Shown here piece after piece: positions 22,676 through 34,700 of a stretch of DNA of 64,000 nucleotides. Below the pieces are notes generated by a model. That model did not search any database. It was not told the origin of the DNA and worked only from the letters and a program-made list of their open reading frames with translations. The position numbers and the translations under genes are program-made. The first letter of the stretch is position 1, and every line of letters starts with the position of its first letter. Origin of the DNA: Rhytidiadelphus loreus (lineage: Eukaryota > Streptophyta > Bryopsida > Hypnales > Hylocomiaceae); the NCBI GenBank assembly GCA_947034895.1, contig OX344764.1, positions 68,119,348 through 68,183,347 of the forward strand. Direction: 5' to 3'.

Positions 22676-23014
22676 CTAGTTTGGGTTAGCTATTGCTTCG
22701 TTGCTTTTGTCCTCTACTTCTTTTAGATAATGAGTTAGATCCAATATAAATGTATTGTCTTGAGTTTGCACCATGACTTTATTATTACCATCTTTCATTC
22801 TTTTAGATGCACTAGCTATGTCTCCTTCATTGATATGATGACAATTCTCCTTCACATTTGCACATGTTTCTACTACTCTACTAAAATCTACCTTGTACAT
22901 TTTTTCTCCCATGATGACATGCTCAAGTTCTCTCATCACCTCCTCAAGTAATATATGTGTTGATCCAATACTAGGGTTCAATCCCAGTAGAGGATAAAAC
23001 ATTGGGTTGTACAA
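22676..23014 (-). pseudogene. Possible N-terminal part of the piggyBac-like relic
   Basis: A 112-codon open frame just upstream of the transposase relic on the same strand. It has a mixed charged sequence with no recognised domain. piggyBac proteins usually have a poorly conserved, often acidic N-terminal region of about this size, so position and strand fit, but sequence does not prove it. It ends at a stop 36 bases before the first conserved segment. It could equally be an unrelated chance frame. Confidence 0.3.
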
Positions 23015-23595
23015 GTGATCTATTGAAAAACTAGTTTCATAACATATGTACGAGTCATGCCTTTATTTCTAGTAGCATTAGTTGATGGCTTCCATCCACT
23101 TCAAGCTTCTCCATCACATTGTTCAACTTCAACCTTCCCTTCTTCTAGTTGTCCATCTCCGTTCTCATGGTTATTTAGTTGGGCAAAGCGACAATACTAC
23201 AATACAACAACAAATGTCAAACAATGTCTTGTAGAGCCCTCACGGCGTCCAATAAAGTCAATTTTAAGGTTGACTTTTAAATAAATTACCCTTCATTTGC
23301 AATTTTGACATATTTAAATGTCATTGTAGTGAAATGTCTCAATTTGATAAACACATATTACATTCTAAATTTAAGTTCATAATTACAGTGAGATTTCAAA
23401 TTGTCTAAGTTGGTGGTTGATGACCTTATTAGAAAAAATAGGCACCCTAATAGACACATTAATAGACACATGTCTAATTAAACACACAACGTCAAACGTC
23501 AAACATGTCACCGGAACCCAAAAATGTATTAGACATGACAACTTTATTCGTTTTTTGACAATCTTCCACATGTTCTTCCAATCTTCTTTTTATTT
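23015..23595. other. Intergenic, no recognised feature
   Basis: The gap between the transposase relic and the F-box relic. It contains short direct repeats (TTAATAGACACAT near 23440-23470 and AACGTCAAACGTCAAAC near 23490), but no supported gene and no clear element terminus. Confidence 0.4.
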
Positions 23596-24768
23596 CTATT
23601 CTTCAACAATTCTTGGCTCCTTGCTCATAGAGAAATCTGGATGCTCCCATTTTTCTGTCTTGATGTTGAACAAAGCAAACTTTCTTGGCATTGAGGGGCC
23701 TTGGCCCAATCCTTTGAACAAGCCACCTACATCAAGCAAGAAGTAATCTTGTCGAAAAACGTTGATGAAGACATATTCATTACAAAACGAGGCCTCCATA
23801 CATGTGTACAATACAAAATTATATTCCATCCATGTTGGTCTTCGACCATTTGTTTCAAACAACTTGTCAAACAAATCCAAGGGAATAGAACAAACTTCAT
23901 CCCACTGCTTGATAGTGCCTTCAAAGAGTTGATCAACATGCAATGCAATAATACAAGCACATTTGTTCCGTGTATGTGATATAGCATACAAATGTCCATT
24001 CCAACAATCCAAGTCAATAGCTGAAGAAGCCTTAGATGGACATTGGAAATTGCTCCACATACCTATTGAATCATAAGACAAGATGAATGGAACATCATGC
24101 ATTGATATGTATAGATTGCCATTGTGACACACATTGCCATATAGTGGAGATGAGGAGACTTCTAATTTGGTGAGCTCTAATGGAAAGGGTTGGACTTTTT
24201 GATCCCAAGATCTAGTAATAGAATCATAAACAAAAGTTTGTATTGTTCATATTTATGTTGATCCCATTTCCGCAATGACCAATCGAAAAGTATTGTCAAG
24301 TTGGTTCACTACTAAGCCCTCTAAATTCCAATTCCTATTGTATGATTTTCTATCCCTATACAATGGAGGTACTTTATGTTGTGTCCTTGAGTGGAGATCA
24401 AAAATTGTAATAACCCAATAATCAAGCCATTTACCTTCTATAAAGACTAGAAAACCACCAACACTCCACTTGGGAGGGAGACCAACTCTGGTCCCATTGG
24501 GTGTAACAATTGGCAATTGGTGCCATTCATTAGAGACCTAGTCGTACTCCAAGAAGACTTGCCAAATGACAAGTGGATGGACTAAGCAAAAGAAAGGCTT
24601 CTTGCTAAAAGGATTTGCATTGGCCTCTAAGAATTTCTCACCAGAAGCCCTTGCATTGAAATCCTTGCACACAAGGCGCAACTGGAAAAAATATCGAAAT
24701 GGCAACCTAGCAAATATCTTTTCCAAACCAATATGATATTGTAGATTGTCTCAAAACTTGTAATCCAT
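23596..24768 (-). pseudogene. F-box protein pseudogene (C-terminal beta-propeller-like region)
   Basis: One continuous minus-strand reading frame of 391 codons begins with ATG at 24768. It is interrupted by in-frame stops at codon 6 (TGA, 24751-24753), at 24538-24540 (TAG), at 24253-24255 (TAA) and at 24247-24249 (TGA), with no frameshift. Residues about 15-45 are an F-box: LEKIFARLPFRYFFQLRLVC followed by KDFNA. The C-terminal part (after 24132) has WNGHLYAIS, IKQWDEV and FNIKTEKWEHPD segments typical of the kelch-like or F-box-associated region of plant F-box proteins. Such proteins are SCF ubiquitin-ligase adaptors: the F-box binds SKP1 and the C-terminal region recruits the substrate. Length and domain order are normal for the family; only the stops break it. 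Intron removal could bypass one stop at most. A very recent pseudogene is the simplest reading. Confidence 0.8.
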
Positions 24769-27639
24769 TACTTATGTGAGGTCAAAGGTCATCTTGGGAA
24801 GGGGAGGTGCCAATATGCATGGCTTTGCCATTGCATCTCTTTCTAAATCCAAATGTTTCAAATCATACAATGTCATAAAATACTCTAGCACTTAATTCCT
24901 TGTTGTGATGAAGAAGTCTTCAAAAAAATAGAATCTGAAATCATTACATACAAGATGTGTCAAATATAGTAAAAAAATTAATTTGAATTGTTGTTTATAA
25001 AGCAAGACACCTATATAATGTAATAAAGACTATTGGTCCACTAACCACTTCGTTAATCCAAATAAAAACATTACACTACTCCAGGGCAATATAAGGACAT
25101 AACATTGATCACGACCTTTGCAATATAGAACTTACTTAGCCCTAAAGAGCTAAGGAGTTCTTTCTAGATGACAATATAAATTTCCTTGTGTCCTAAACTG
25201 ATAAGTTAAGAAAGAATGAAAAAATGTAGATTGAAAGAAGAGCATCATGTTTGATCAACTTTATATTGAGTTTGTGCTCATTATTTTATTCAACTACCAC
25301 ACATGACATGAAAAATTTAGTATTATAAAACTGTAGAGTAATACTGTGGAATTCAAATTCTCTAAATGCAAACTCAACAATAGCAATGACAAGGCAAAGC
25401 CTGACAAACACCAAAAATGACACACAAAAATCATAAAAAAATAGGAAACGGCAATGCTTCAGAAAGCACCTACTAAACATAGATTCACACACACATAGTT
25501 TTTTTCAATTCAAAATACAATTAGAAATAACTAATAATTTGAAACCAACCTCAACTACAATGTCATAAATAAGAAAAGCTCTTTAAGGAATATTCATTGT
25601 GCCTTTTTAAATTAAAAATATTTAGCACAAAGAATCAATCGCAACTCTCATAGCAATGCGGGAAAAAACCACAACAAATATGCAAAGTTCTCGTCTCTTT
25701 TCAATGCCTATCTCATAGAAAATTGTTAGAGAATTCAGACTATTCCACATCTCCAAAAGCACCTGGCTAATCATCCACAACCTAAGAGTGCAATATCTAC
25801 AATCAGAGCCTCAACGATCGTCAAAAGTAAGCTTTTGTGATAATTCCTAAGTTCCACAACCTTAATTTCATTCAAAACTAGAAAAACTATCAGAAATGGA
25901 GAAATCTAAGAGTTTCAAGAGGAGCAATCCAAAGCATTAGCAATCAAGCCAAACTAAGCAAGCACTTGAGATATACTTTGTAAATTTTAGATACACCTAA
26001 ATTTAAAAGTCTCTTAATCCAACAAGTTGGAAATGAACTCTATGAAATCACCACTCAATGTTCAAGCTAGCATCTACAAACATCAAGGATATTGAATACT
26101 ATGAAGACCAATCCAATGTCTTCAAGGGTGATTGCAAGAAAGACCGGTCCTATTTTGCGTCACAATTAAAGTGACAGAGTTGCCATCAGTCATTCAGTCG
26201 TAACTTTCAGAAAATGAAGTTGATGGATTTGAAATTTTTATTGAAGATGTCTAACTCAGAAAGCATGAGATTCATTGTTTTTCATAAATTTTGAAAAATA
26301 ATTTTATAATTAAATGTCAATTTAGCTAATTTGTCACACTTTGCGGTTTAGGGGTTTCTAGTACTGTGGAGTACCCAATAATTATGATGTTCACTTGAAT
26401 TTTGGGGGGGCTATTTCCACACTAGATGAGCATGTGTCCACCAAAGGGCATTAAAAAAAACTTTTTTGTTCTCGACATGCGTGCGAATATGGGTCCCTTG
26501 GCCCTTGCACATAGCGCTCTACACATTCATGATGGTTTCAACTTCTAGTTCTTGGTGAAATGTAATCACTATCAAATCTTTACAAATGGTCAATTTTTAG
26601 TTTTTTTTATTCATGATTTTCTAATTATTATTAATTTATACTTAATTTTATCTACTTTCTGTGACAAAGTGTCATTTAAAAAAAATATAGTGCTTCAATA
26701 TTTATAAATAGTCAAAAGTACTATTGGCCATTGATTTTTCATCAACAACTAAGATTGTCCCGTTTTGTAGTACTATAGTACTCATAGTACTGAGCGTAGA
26801 GAATTGTAGTTTGGACAAAATGCCACCAAAATCGTTTGGTCTTTTATGCAATCACCCTCAACAACAATACTACAAAGAACATACACTTAGCAAATTCTCT
26901 AGTCACACATTCTTTTTATTCAACTCCAGAAACAATTGACCATGTGCATAAACTGACCAAGCTCACAACATGCATCATCTCATTACAGAATCAAGCATAT
27001 TTCTTGTTGAGAAATTATACCCAATGGAGGGATGCAAGTCATGCAACTGGTTCCAATCACTAGAATTGGAGGAAACGCATCGTGGAGTGATACCCTTGCG
27101 CTTGCGCACATGCCGAGGTGGAAATCCAAGATGGACACAAAGATTTGAAACAATTATAAATATAAGTACTTGTTCTCTAGCCTTGGAACCTTTTTGTATG
27201 CCACCACACCATATCCTAATGCCTTTTATTTGTATGTTAATGTAAAAGAACATTAACTAAAAATACATTTACCATTGCTTTCTATTTTATATTAATGTAA
27301 AAGAGCATTAAATAAAAATACATTCACCATTTCCTTCTATTTTTATTCACTAAGAACCCAAACAAATTTCTGGAGATAAAATCTAGCTTCATTCTACAAC
27401 TTTTCTTAGTTAAAAGTTTTTGAAAAAAATTACTCTACTATATCAAAACCTCCACCAAAGTCTTCTGATTTTATAAAACACTGAATTGTGAATGATTAAA
27501 GTAAAAAAAAAAAAAATTCTTTTGTACTTTGAATTTCAACGATGGTAATTTAAACATTGACCAAACGACAAAAACTTATTTAAAACTTTTATAAGTGAAA
27601 ATGAACAAAAAGGTGTTTTTAGTTTTATTGACTTGGATG
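24769..27639. other. Long intergenic stretch, no recognised gene
   Basis: AT-rich. Short frames at 25492-25286 (-) and around 26724-27253 on both strands have no recognisable motifs. A poly-A run lies near 27510. A TACTATAGTACTCATAGTACT segment near 26770 resembles the TACT-rich stretch at 33170-33330, but I cannot define an element from it. Confidence 0.4.
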
Positions 27640-27787
27640 TTGTATTATTCAAATCAACAAAAAATTTGTAACCATTCTGTTAACTTGTGCCAAATCAACT
27701 GAAAAGTGTATAAACGGTCGATGCAATGTACAAATCAATAGAAAATTGTTCATATTTTGTTGATTTGGAAATTATTTTCTAGTAGTG
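27640..27787. mobile_element. Isolated right end of a CACTA-like element
   Basis: The complement of 27787 leftwards reads CACTACTAGAAAATAATTTC, followed by CCAAATCAACA. Three further copies of the CAAATCAAC/TCAATAG motif lie at 27650-27745. Terminus and subterminal motif match the 12606-16335 element. No convincing left end was found to the left, so this is a truncated copy. Confidence 0.6.
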
Positions 27788-29146
27788 TTACTACCTTCAC
27801 TTTTGCATGCAAGAAATTGCAAAAGTGGCCTATCTTGTGATTTTAGGTGGGTGTGAGCGTTTATTTATCCACCCTTGGTAAATAATCGAGCACAACCAGG
27901 CTTTTGTGTTTCTAACATCCTAAGGGGTGCCTAGCATCAATCCATTGTGCCTTCCAAGCAATGGATCTTCTTTATATCCTAAGTATGCAGAACATGCAAG
28001 ATGAACAAAAAATTCTAAAAAGATACTATCTTATTGTGTCAACTAACTAAGCCACTGTGGTTTTTAAGTCAAAGTGAATTCAATCTAAATTTATCAATCC
28101 TAAGTGATAGACAATCTTATGCTAATTCAAAAACATAAAATTCACCTTGTTTCAACTTTCAACCTTCCTAACAAGAGTTATGGACGGATGAAGTTTAGCC
28201 TTTATAGGCTCTAAAAACTTCATCTACTACTTTAAAAGGTTTCCTAATTTCAATTTTTTTCTTCTAAACTTTACCTTTGGATTTAAGTATCTTACCTCTA
28301 CCTAATTTCCAAATTTGAGCTTCAATGGATGACTTTTGGCTTACTTCATCCAATTTCTACCCTACACTTCATCCATCTCTATCTTTTTTTATTTTTTATC
28401 TTTCTTCAAGTGTAGGGTATCTATGAACTCCCCTTGATCAACTCTAAGTGTTTGGATTTCTAAATCTTCCTTTCAAAACTATCTTCTAAGTGTTTGATTA
28501 GGTTTTCATCAACTCTAAGGTTCGGGCCTAAAGTTTGATGGTTTTCTCTTGTAGGGTCTAATTCTAACTTTTCAAATTCTTAAGACACTTGTTAATTGGA
28601 CTTTTCTTCTAGATGTTATCAATGAATGAAGTTTGACCGCTAATAAGTTCTTTGAGCTTCATCCATTGTCTTCTCCTAATCTGTAACTCCAAATTGACTT
28701 CTACTTTTGACAATGAGTTTGAAACATTTGTATCTTCCTAAGTCTACACTCTTGTTTGAAAAATTCTAGTTTATGATAATCTTCATATGTTTTAGGTCCT
28801 ATTCATATCTTTCTTAATTTAAATCCAAATGGAATGTTTGAGGTCTTTTTGGAAAGCTATAAACCTATTCTACAAGTTTATGAGGTTTAAAAATTTGATA
28901 CTTATCTATTATAGACTCTCTAAATTGAACTTCTAATTTGGTCACTACATATAAATCCCTCTTTTCACCATTCCAAAAGAAATACAAGAAATTGGTATCA
29001 TACCTAGGGTTAGGCGTCAGCTAGTAGTTGGTCCAACATCCTAACAAATTCACAATCATTTGACATGATTTGAAGTCATTTGACAAATTTTCCCATGGCT
29101 TAAATTAGGACTGAAAATACAAATAGAAAACCTACACTACTTTTTC
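27788..29146. other. Intergenic, no recognised feature
   Basis: AT-rich sequence with many TTCTAA/CTAA runs. Several local 'cttcatcca...' repeats (for example near 28190, 28340, 28365 and 28660) give it a repetitive texture, but no unit length could be defined. No gene support. Confidence 0.4.
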
Positions 29147-31024
29147 TTAACCCTTAAAGAACCGTCACTATACTTTCACCAAAAACGCTCCAAAACTGCC
29201 ATTTCTAGTATAAGTACCAAAATTTTGAAAAGAAACTTTTTTTGACATATCTAACCATAGGATCCTGTATTATATAGTATCAAAAACATGTGGTAAGAAT
29301 TTCAGACATTTTCACCGGGTGGATTGCAAGATATAAGCATTCAAATTAATTAAAATCATTTTTCTACCCTGTGAAAAGCAGGGCAGCTGCACTTCACAAG
29401 CTCACATTTCTATGAAAAAATTACCTAAATGGTGGTGCTTCTTTGGATTTGTTTTCCTAGACAAGTTGGCCACATGCTTGAAAATTTTCAGATCATTTGG
29501 AATAGTACACACTAGAAGAAAAACACGTCCAGCACAACCAACTACTATGCAACTAGTGCCCTATGCAACTGTCATGCAACTAGTTTCCTCTCTATTTGCA
29601 CCAAATCTAATGTAGTTGTTTTGTGTCATTGTTTTACAACATTCATTCATTGTTTTAGTTGCAAAGTAGTCATTCTGTAGTTGCAAAAAAAGACTAGGAA
29701 ACAACTAGTGTCCTATGCAACTATTATGCAACTGTAAAATGACCATAGTTGTTTCCTAGTTGTACGCTAGTTGTTTCTTAGTTGCACTCTAGTTGTTTCC
29801 TAGTTGCTTTCAAAGTTCATTCCCATTCGTGTTATATCAATTGACCCATATCAATTGTAAAGAGTACCATTAGATTGAACATATAAGACTTGTAAGTTGT
29901 TATAGTCTTATGTAATGAATTCTTTTGATAGAATTCTAAGATTTCTATAATTTGTGGGTTTCTACAATTTGTAGATTTTGTATATAAGAATTTTAAAAAT
30001 AATTAAAATTCAAGAAATTTTATAATCTAGGAAATTGAATTTTGAAATCTAGGAAGAAGGTAGATCTGAAAATTTGAAATCTAGGAAGAGGGTAGACTTG
30101 AAATTTAAATTTTTAAAAAAAGGTAGATTTGAAATTCAAAAATCTAAGAAAAAGGTAGTTCTGAAATTCTAAAATCTAGAAAGGAGGTAGATCTGAAAAT
30201 TTGAAATCTACAAATCATTGAGATTTATATTTTAAAATTTACAAATCTACAAGTTGCAAGCAAGTTGCACACAAGGATGAAGTTCTTTGTATGGTGTCGG
30301 ATGACAAAAAACCTTGCAACTAGACTGCAACTAATGCGACTTGTCCACTGCAACTACGGACTCTACATTGTCACCTAGTTGCAGACGTCCTATGCAACTA
30401 CAAAATGAGTTGCATACTGTAGTTGCAAAACCCCTCATTTTCTTCTAGTGACAACATACAGGAAAAAAATAGTAAGTAGGTAGTAGTAGAGAATGATTAA
30501 AAATACTAAATTATTTACAATTTAAATATGAAATTGAAAATTTCTAATCCCAATGGTTGAAATTTTGTAATAATGTATCTACATCCGAAGATTTTATTTT
30601 TGTCCAAAAATATTGAAAATTGGGTAAGATAAAGGATTTCAAATTTCATTTTAGAGTAGGAAATCCAAAACTGCCCGCAAACAAAAAATCCTCATAACTT
30701 TTGACTCATTGATCAAAATTGAATGATTCAAAGCTTTATGTGTATATAAAACTCTAGAAAATCAATTCCAAATTTTTGTTTCTGAAAAAAGTGATTTTTT
30801 TTCTGATCTGCCCGAACTGCCCTGTCAATGAAAAAAGTAACATATTAGGCTATAACTTTTGACTCGTATTTCCAAATGTCATGAAATTTGGTGCATATGA
30901 AATATCTTCCTTGCCCCCACATTCTGTTAAAATTTCAGCCCCAAATATGAAAATCTCCACTTGTAGGTACCTGCCCAAAATTTCTATATAACCAAAAAAC
31001 ACAGTCCGGTCCTTTAAGGGTTAA
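29147..31024. mobile_element. TTAA-flanked inverted-repeat element, interrupted by a CACTA element
   Basis: The left terminus is TTAACCCTTAAAGAACCG. The complement of the right terminus is TTAACCCTTAAAGGACCG. TTAA lies outermost on each side (29147-29150 and 31021-31024). Without the nested 941-bp element it is about 934 bp long and homologous, in inverted orientation, to 36734-37641; they share CACCAAAAACGCTCCAAAACTG, the CCATGCTTGAAAATTTT-like block and CCAATGGTTGAAATTT-like sequence. No transposase frame. Confidence 0.85.
29510..30450. mobile_element. CACTA element, non-autonomous, TAGTTGCA subterminal arrays (941 bp)
   Basis: The left terminus is CACTAGAAGAAAAACACG and the complement of the right terminus is CACTAGAAGAAAATGAGG. 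The 3-bp target duplication ACA lies on both sides (29507-29509 and 30451-30453). Subterminal zones (29530-29815 and 30240-30430) are packed with ATGCAACTA/TAGTTGCA units. It sits inside the TTAA element; the homologous element at 36734-37641 lacks it at about 37280-37290, which serves as the empty site. Confidence 0.92.
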
Positions 31025-31698
31025 CTCCCTTGTCTTTCCCTTCTACGCTATTTAAATTCCATTATTGTTTTTTCAAAGGTTGACTATGAATTTCTAACAA
31101 TAATGCTTCAAATTCCAAAATAATAATTGACTACTATTTCTTATCTAGTCAATTATTATTCTATCCAACTTCTAATGGTCTAAAATGGGTTTCAAAGATT
31201 TCTTCCTAATCTTCATTGAATTTTCAAAAAACTCTACAACTACCAAAGGAAACTCTCAGTCACTTTATTTGCAAATTGAGTTTTTAACTATGTTCTTTGA
31301 GAGTTGAAAAGTTGTGAGCTATGAAGATTTCTACTCTATTCTATTCTTCCCTCTAACTTTAGGTTTATGATATTTGAAGAGCTATGAGAATATTTAGGTG
31401 GGAAAAGAGAATTCTAATTTCTATTCTACTTTCTACTATTTTCCTTCATTTATGTTAATCTCTTGCTACTTGGACTCTAATGATGATTCAAGCGGTGGCT
31501 AGTTTTTAAAAGAACCAAGCTCTAAGTATCTGATTCATTTTTGAACCTCCAACAAGCATTCAGTTTTTGAACCTCTAGTAAGCATTTAGTTTTTTCAAGC
31601 CTCCAGCAAGTGTTCACTTTTTTTTTAACCTTCAGTAGTCGGTTGATACCCAGACCAACAATAAATGATACCCGCGAGCAGGCACTTGATACCCGTTC
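31025..31698. other. Intergenic with short imperfect repeats
   Basis: No gene is supported. From 31544 to about 31620 there are three loose repeats of the form 'gaacctcca-acaagcattcagttttt' (starts near 31544, 31568 and 31598). They give an apparent Cys-Trp-Arg repeat on the minus strand (31722-31522), which has no other coding support. Confidence 0.5.
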
Positions 31699-31793
31699 GG
31701 CAATTGGTGGGACCCCCTCCAACAGTAGTTAGTGGTTCCTCCTCTGGCAGCAATTAGTGGTTCTTCCTCCAACAGTAGTTAGTGGCTCTTCCT
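31699..31793. repeat. 25-bp tandem repeat, about four units
   Basis: Units start at 31699, 31724, 31749 and 31774. The consensus is close to AGYARTTAGTGGTTCYTCCTCY. The first unit is the most diverged. Confidence 0.85.
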
Positions 31794-34700
31794 AGCTATT
31801 AAGAATCGTAGACAGTGTGAACGCTCACCATAATATGGTGAGAGACACGTGTCATGAGGATTAGGTGAATTCCTCATGACCAATAGGAGAAGACAACTAT
31901 TCATTGTCTCTATCCTTTCTTCATTGTGTATACTTCAAAACTCCCTAATGAAGTTTAGTATTCTTTGAGTGTATTTTGTGTGTCTTAGTTGCTTTGCGAT
32001 TTTGTTTCGTATTCTATTCTCAACACTAGCTATGGTTTTTTTGCCTTTCTAGGTTGCTGAACTACAGTACCGTACTGGTTTCACTTAAAATCTCCCACTT
32101 TTCTTTCTAATTTGCAACCTTTAACACAATGTTTATGGAATTTTTTTGAACACCAAGGGTAGCCCTTAAAAATCTAAATTTTATGTGGCTATGACAAAAA
32201 GCTTGAAAGGGAGGAAATTACACTGCAACTCTATTTTCTACTAATTGGGAAACTTCAACTAAATCCTTTTGGATACTAACTTGGTGAACAAGCAAACATA
32301 CTATTTTTTGAGGAATTTTCTAAGACTCTAAGGTTCAAAGCTTTGCCTTGTTTTGTAATGTCTCTAAAATTTTAAGTATGAAAGACTATAGCTTCGTTGT
32401 GTTTTCAAAAACCTATTAAATTCCCATCAAATCCTAAAGATCAAAGTTAAAGCTTTGCCATGGAATGGTAAGCACGGGGAATAACACAAAGGTTTAACAA
32501 AGAAAAATCAAAACTAAGATGGAATCAAGAGTATAAGAACAACACCATCTACCACGTTTGTATCAATATAACAACTATCCCTAAGACGTGTTAGTACAAG
32601 AAGTTACTACAAAATAATCATAACCATAACAAGCTAATGATTTTACCTAAGCGGCATCACTAGTCATAAAGGAAGAATCCTCTAAAATTAGTGCAAAATA
32701 CTCATATCCTAAACAAGGACTTGAAAGAACAACAAATATATCCAAATAAGAGTTAGTACAACCAAAATACGACCAAACCTTTGCCAAAAACTTCAAAAAC
32801 AAGTATAGAGACAACAAATAAGACTTGAAGGGACCCCAATGTCCTTCAAGGCTTACAAAATAGCTACAAAAGGAGCTTGAAATGCTCCAAAAATACCACG
32901 TTTACAACTTTGGCTTAAAAATGGCCAAAAATCCACGTTGAATGAACCAACGTGTTTACAAAGCCAAAAAATGGCTAGAAGGGGTGTTTTGAGAGGAGAA
33001 GGGATGCCCTTATATACTCTTCTAAGGGCACCCACTTCCTCTCATTTTCAAAAGGTAAGCTTATCACTTAAGATTTTTATCCTAATTTTTCAAATTTTGA
33101 TTTCTATGATATTGGATAGTTGCAAAAAACACTTCACGTTTTTCGTTCAAAACTGCGTTTTTTGACCATAGGACTGGCAATACTATGCAATACTACTAAC
33201 ACTACGTTTTAGAAGCACCCCGACAAATGTGCATCATTGATTGAAGACGCTTGCAGATCTACACCGTTGATTTAGTACTATGTTATACTATGCAATACTA
33301 CGGACTACTACGAAGTACTGTAGAAGCCACTAGGAGCAGAAAATAACATAAAAGGGGTCTGTAGAGATTTTCATTTTTAGTAATTCAAAAAAAATTCAAA
33401 AAAATTCAATAAAAAATTCATTTTTCTAGAGAAGACTGTGCTTACATTGCACCAAAAAATTCATGAAGGAAAATGTTTCCCTCTTCATAGCTTTTGCGCA
33501 AAGGAAGGTCAATTTGACCCCATGTGTGCAATTGACATGATGCTATTTTCATAAAAACTCATCGTCAACCCTTTTAGTGTTGGTAGACCTCCAACATTTG
33601 TGGCTTCAAATTTGCATTTTTGGGTCAAAAATAGGACTAAACTCCCCCCAAAATGGCCAAGGTAGACACCTAATCGGGGGCAAGTTCAAAATAGTGAACT
33701 TCTTTTTTTTAATTTTAAAAATCACTCAAGGTTTGTAACTTTAGCATCTACCTTCAATCTAAATTTCATGCCAAATGGACAAATATTTTCAAAAGTTATG
33801 AGCAAAAAGCCAATTCTTAAGGACAAGGGGACAAGTTTCACCCTACTCTAAAACTTTAATTTTTGGAGATTAACTCCAAATCACAAATGGATTGCACCAT
33901 TAGCTTCAGAAGTCTATTTTTGGTCTTTAGAATCTTGTACACTTTTTTCTTATGCTCAAAACGCAAAGAATCCTAGCGCCAACTTAATACTAAAACGGGA
34001 TAAAAATTCAACTTTTGAAGTATGACTTTTTTATGAAAAAGAAACTAGCCAAGGCTCTTAAGTAGGTGTAAAAGAGTTAAAAAAGACCCCACTTTGACAT
34101 CAATCCAACTCCGTGTGCTCCCGATACACCAGTCAACTCCATATTTGTTCTTCAATTTTGCCAATTTTGGAGGATCTTGTTTATTTTTTATACTTTTGAC
34201 TATCAGAATGCTACAAAACATGTCAGAGCGCATTATTAACATAAAAAAAGATATGATGATTTTTATTGAGATTTATCGCACCCCGGGTAATTTCTATGAA
34301 TTTTCCATCATGAATTTTGACAATTGACCGTCTGAAAGAACATCTTCTGACTACCAAAAAATTCTGAATTTTTTTGTGGAGCCTCTCGTAGAATACCAAA
34401 ACACATGTGAAAGTTTATGTTTTTTACCTTGCACCTTTCCCAAGGAGAATCAAATCCCGCTACTTCTTGTAACTTCTAGTAAACAAGGAATCTTCAAAAC
34501 GGAAGGGAATCTTGACAACCCGATTGTGCCGTCGGACTCTTAGCATGATTCCCACTTCAAATCATCATACTTAGGTTGTAGATGCCCTTCACTGTTCCGT
34601 CTTGAGTTTTCTTCATCTGCATACTAACAATTGAGGATTCTACTATTTTGTCGATAGAATGAAAAAATTGAAACTTTTCTATGGGAATCTATTTTAGGGT

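Noticed and set aside
23596..24768. Stop codons in the F-box frame repaired by U-to-C RNA editing
   Set aside because: Such editing is known for organellar transcripts of some seed-free plants, not nuclear ones, and this DNA looks nuclear; point-mutation decay is simpler.
25071..27787. CACTACT at 25074 (preceded by TTA) as the left end paired with the CACTA-like end at 27787 (followed by TTA)
   Set aside because: The matching TTA is tempting, but the bases after CACTACT do not match the terminus and no subterminal motifs occur there; chance is likely.
31500..32100. Degraded LTR retrotransposon
   Set aside because: No paired LTR, no primer-binding site next to the putative end, and no gag or pol similarity.
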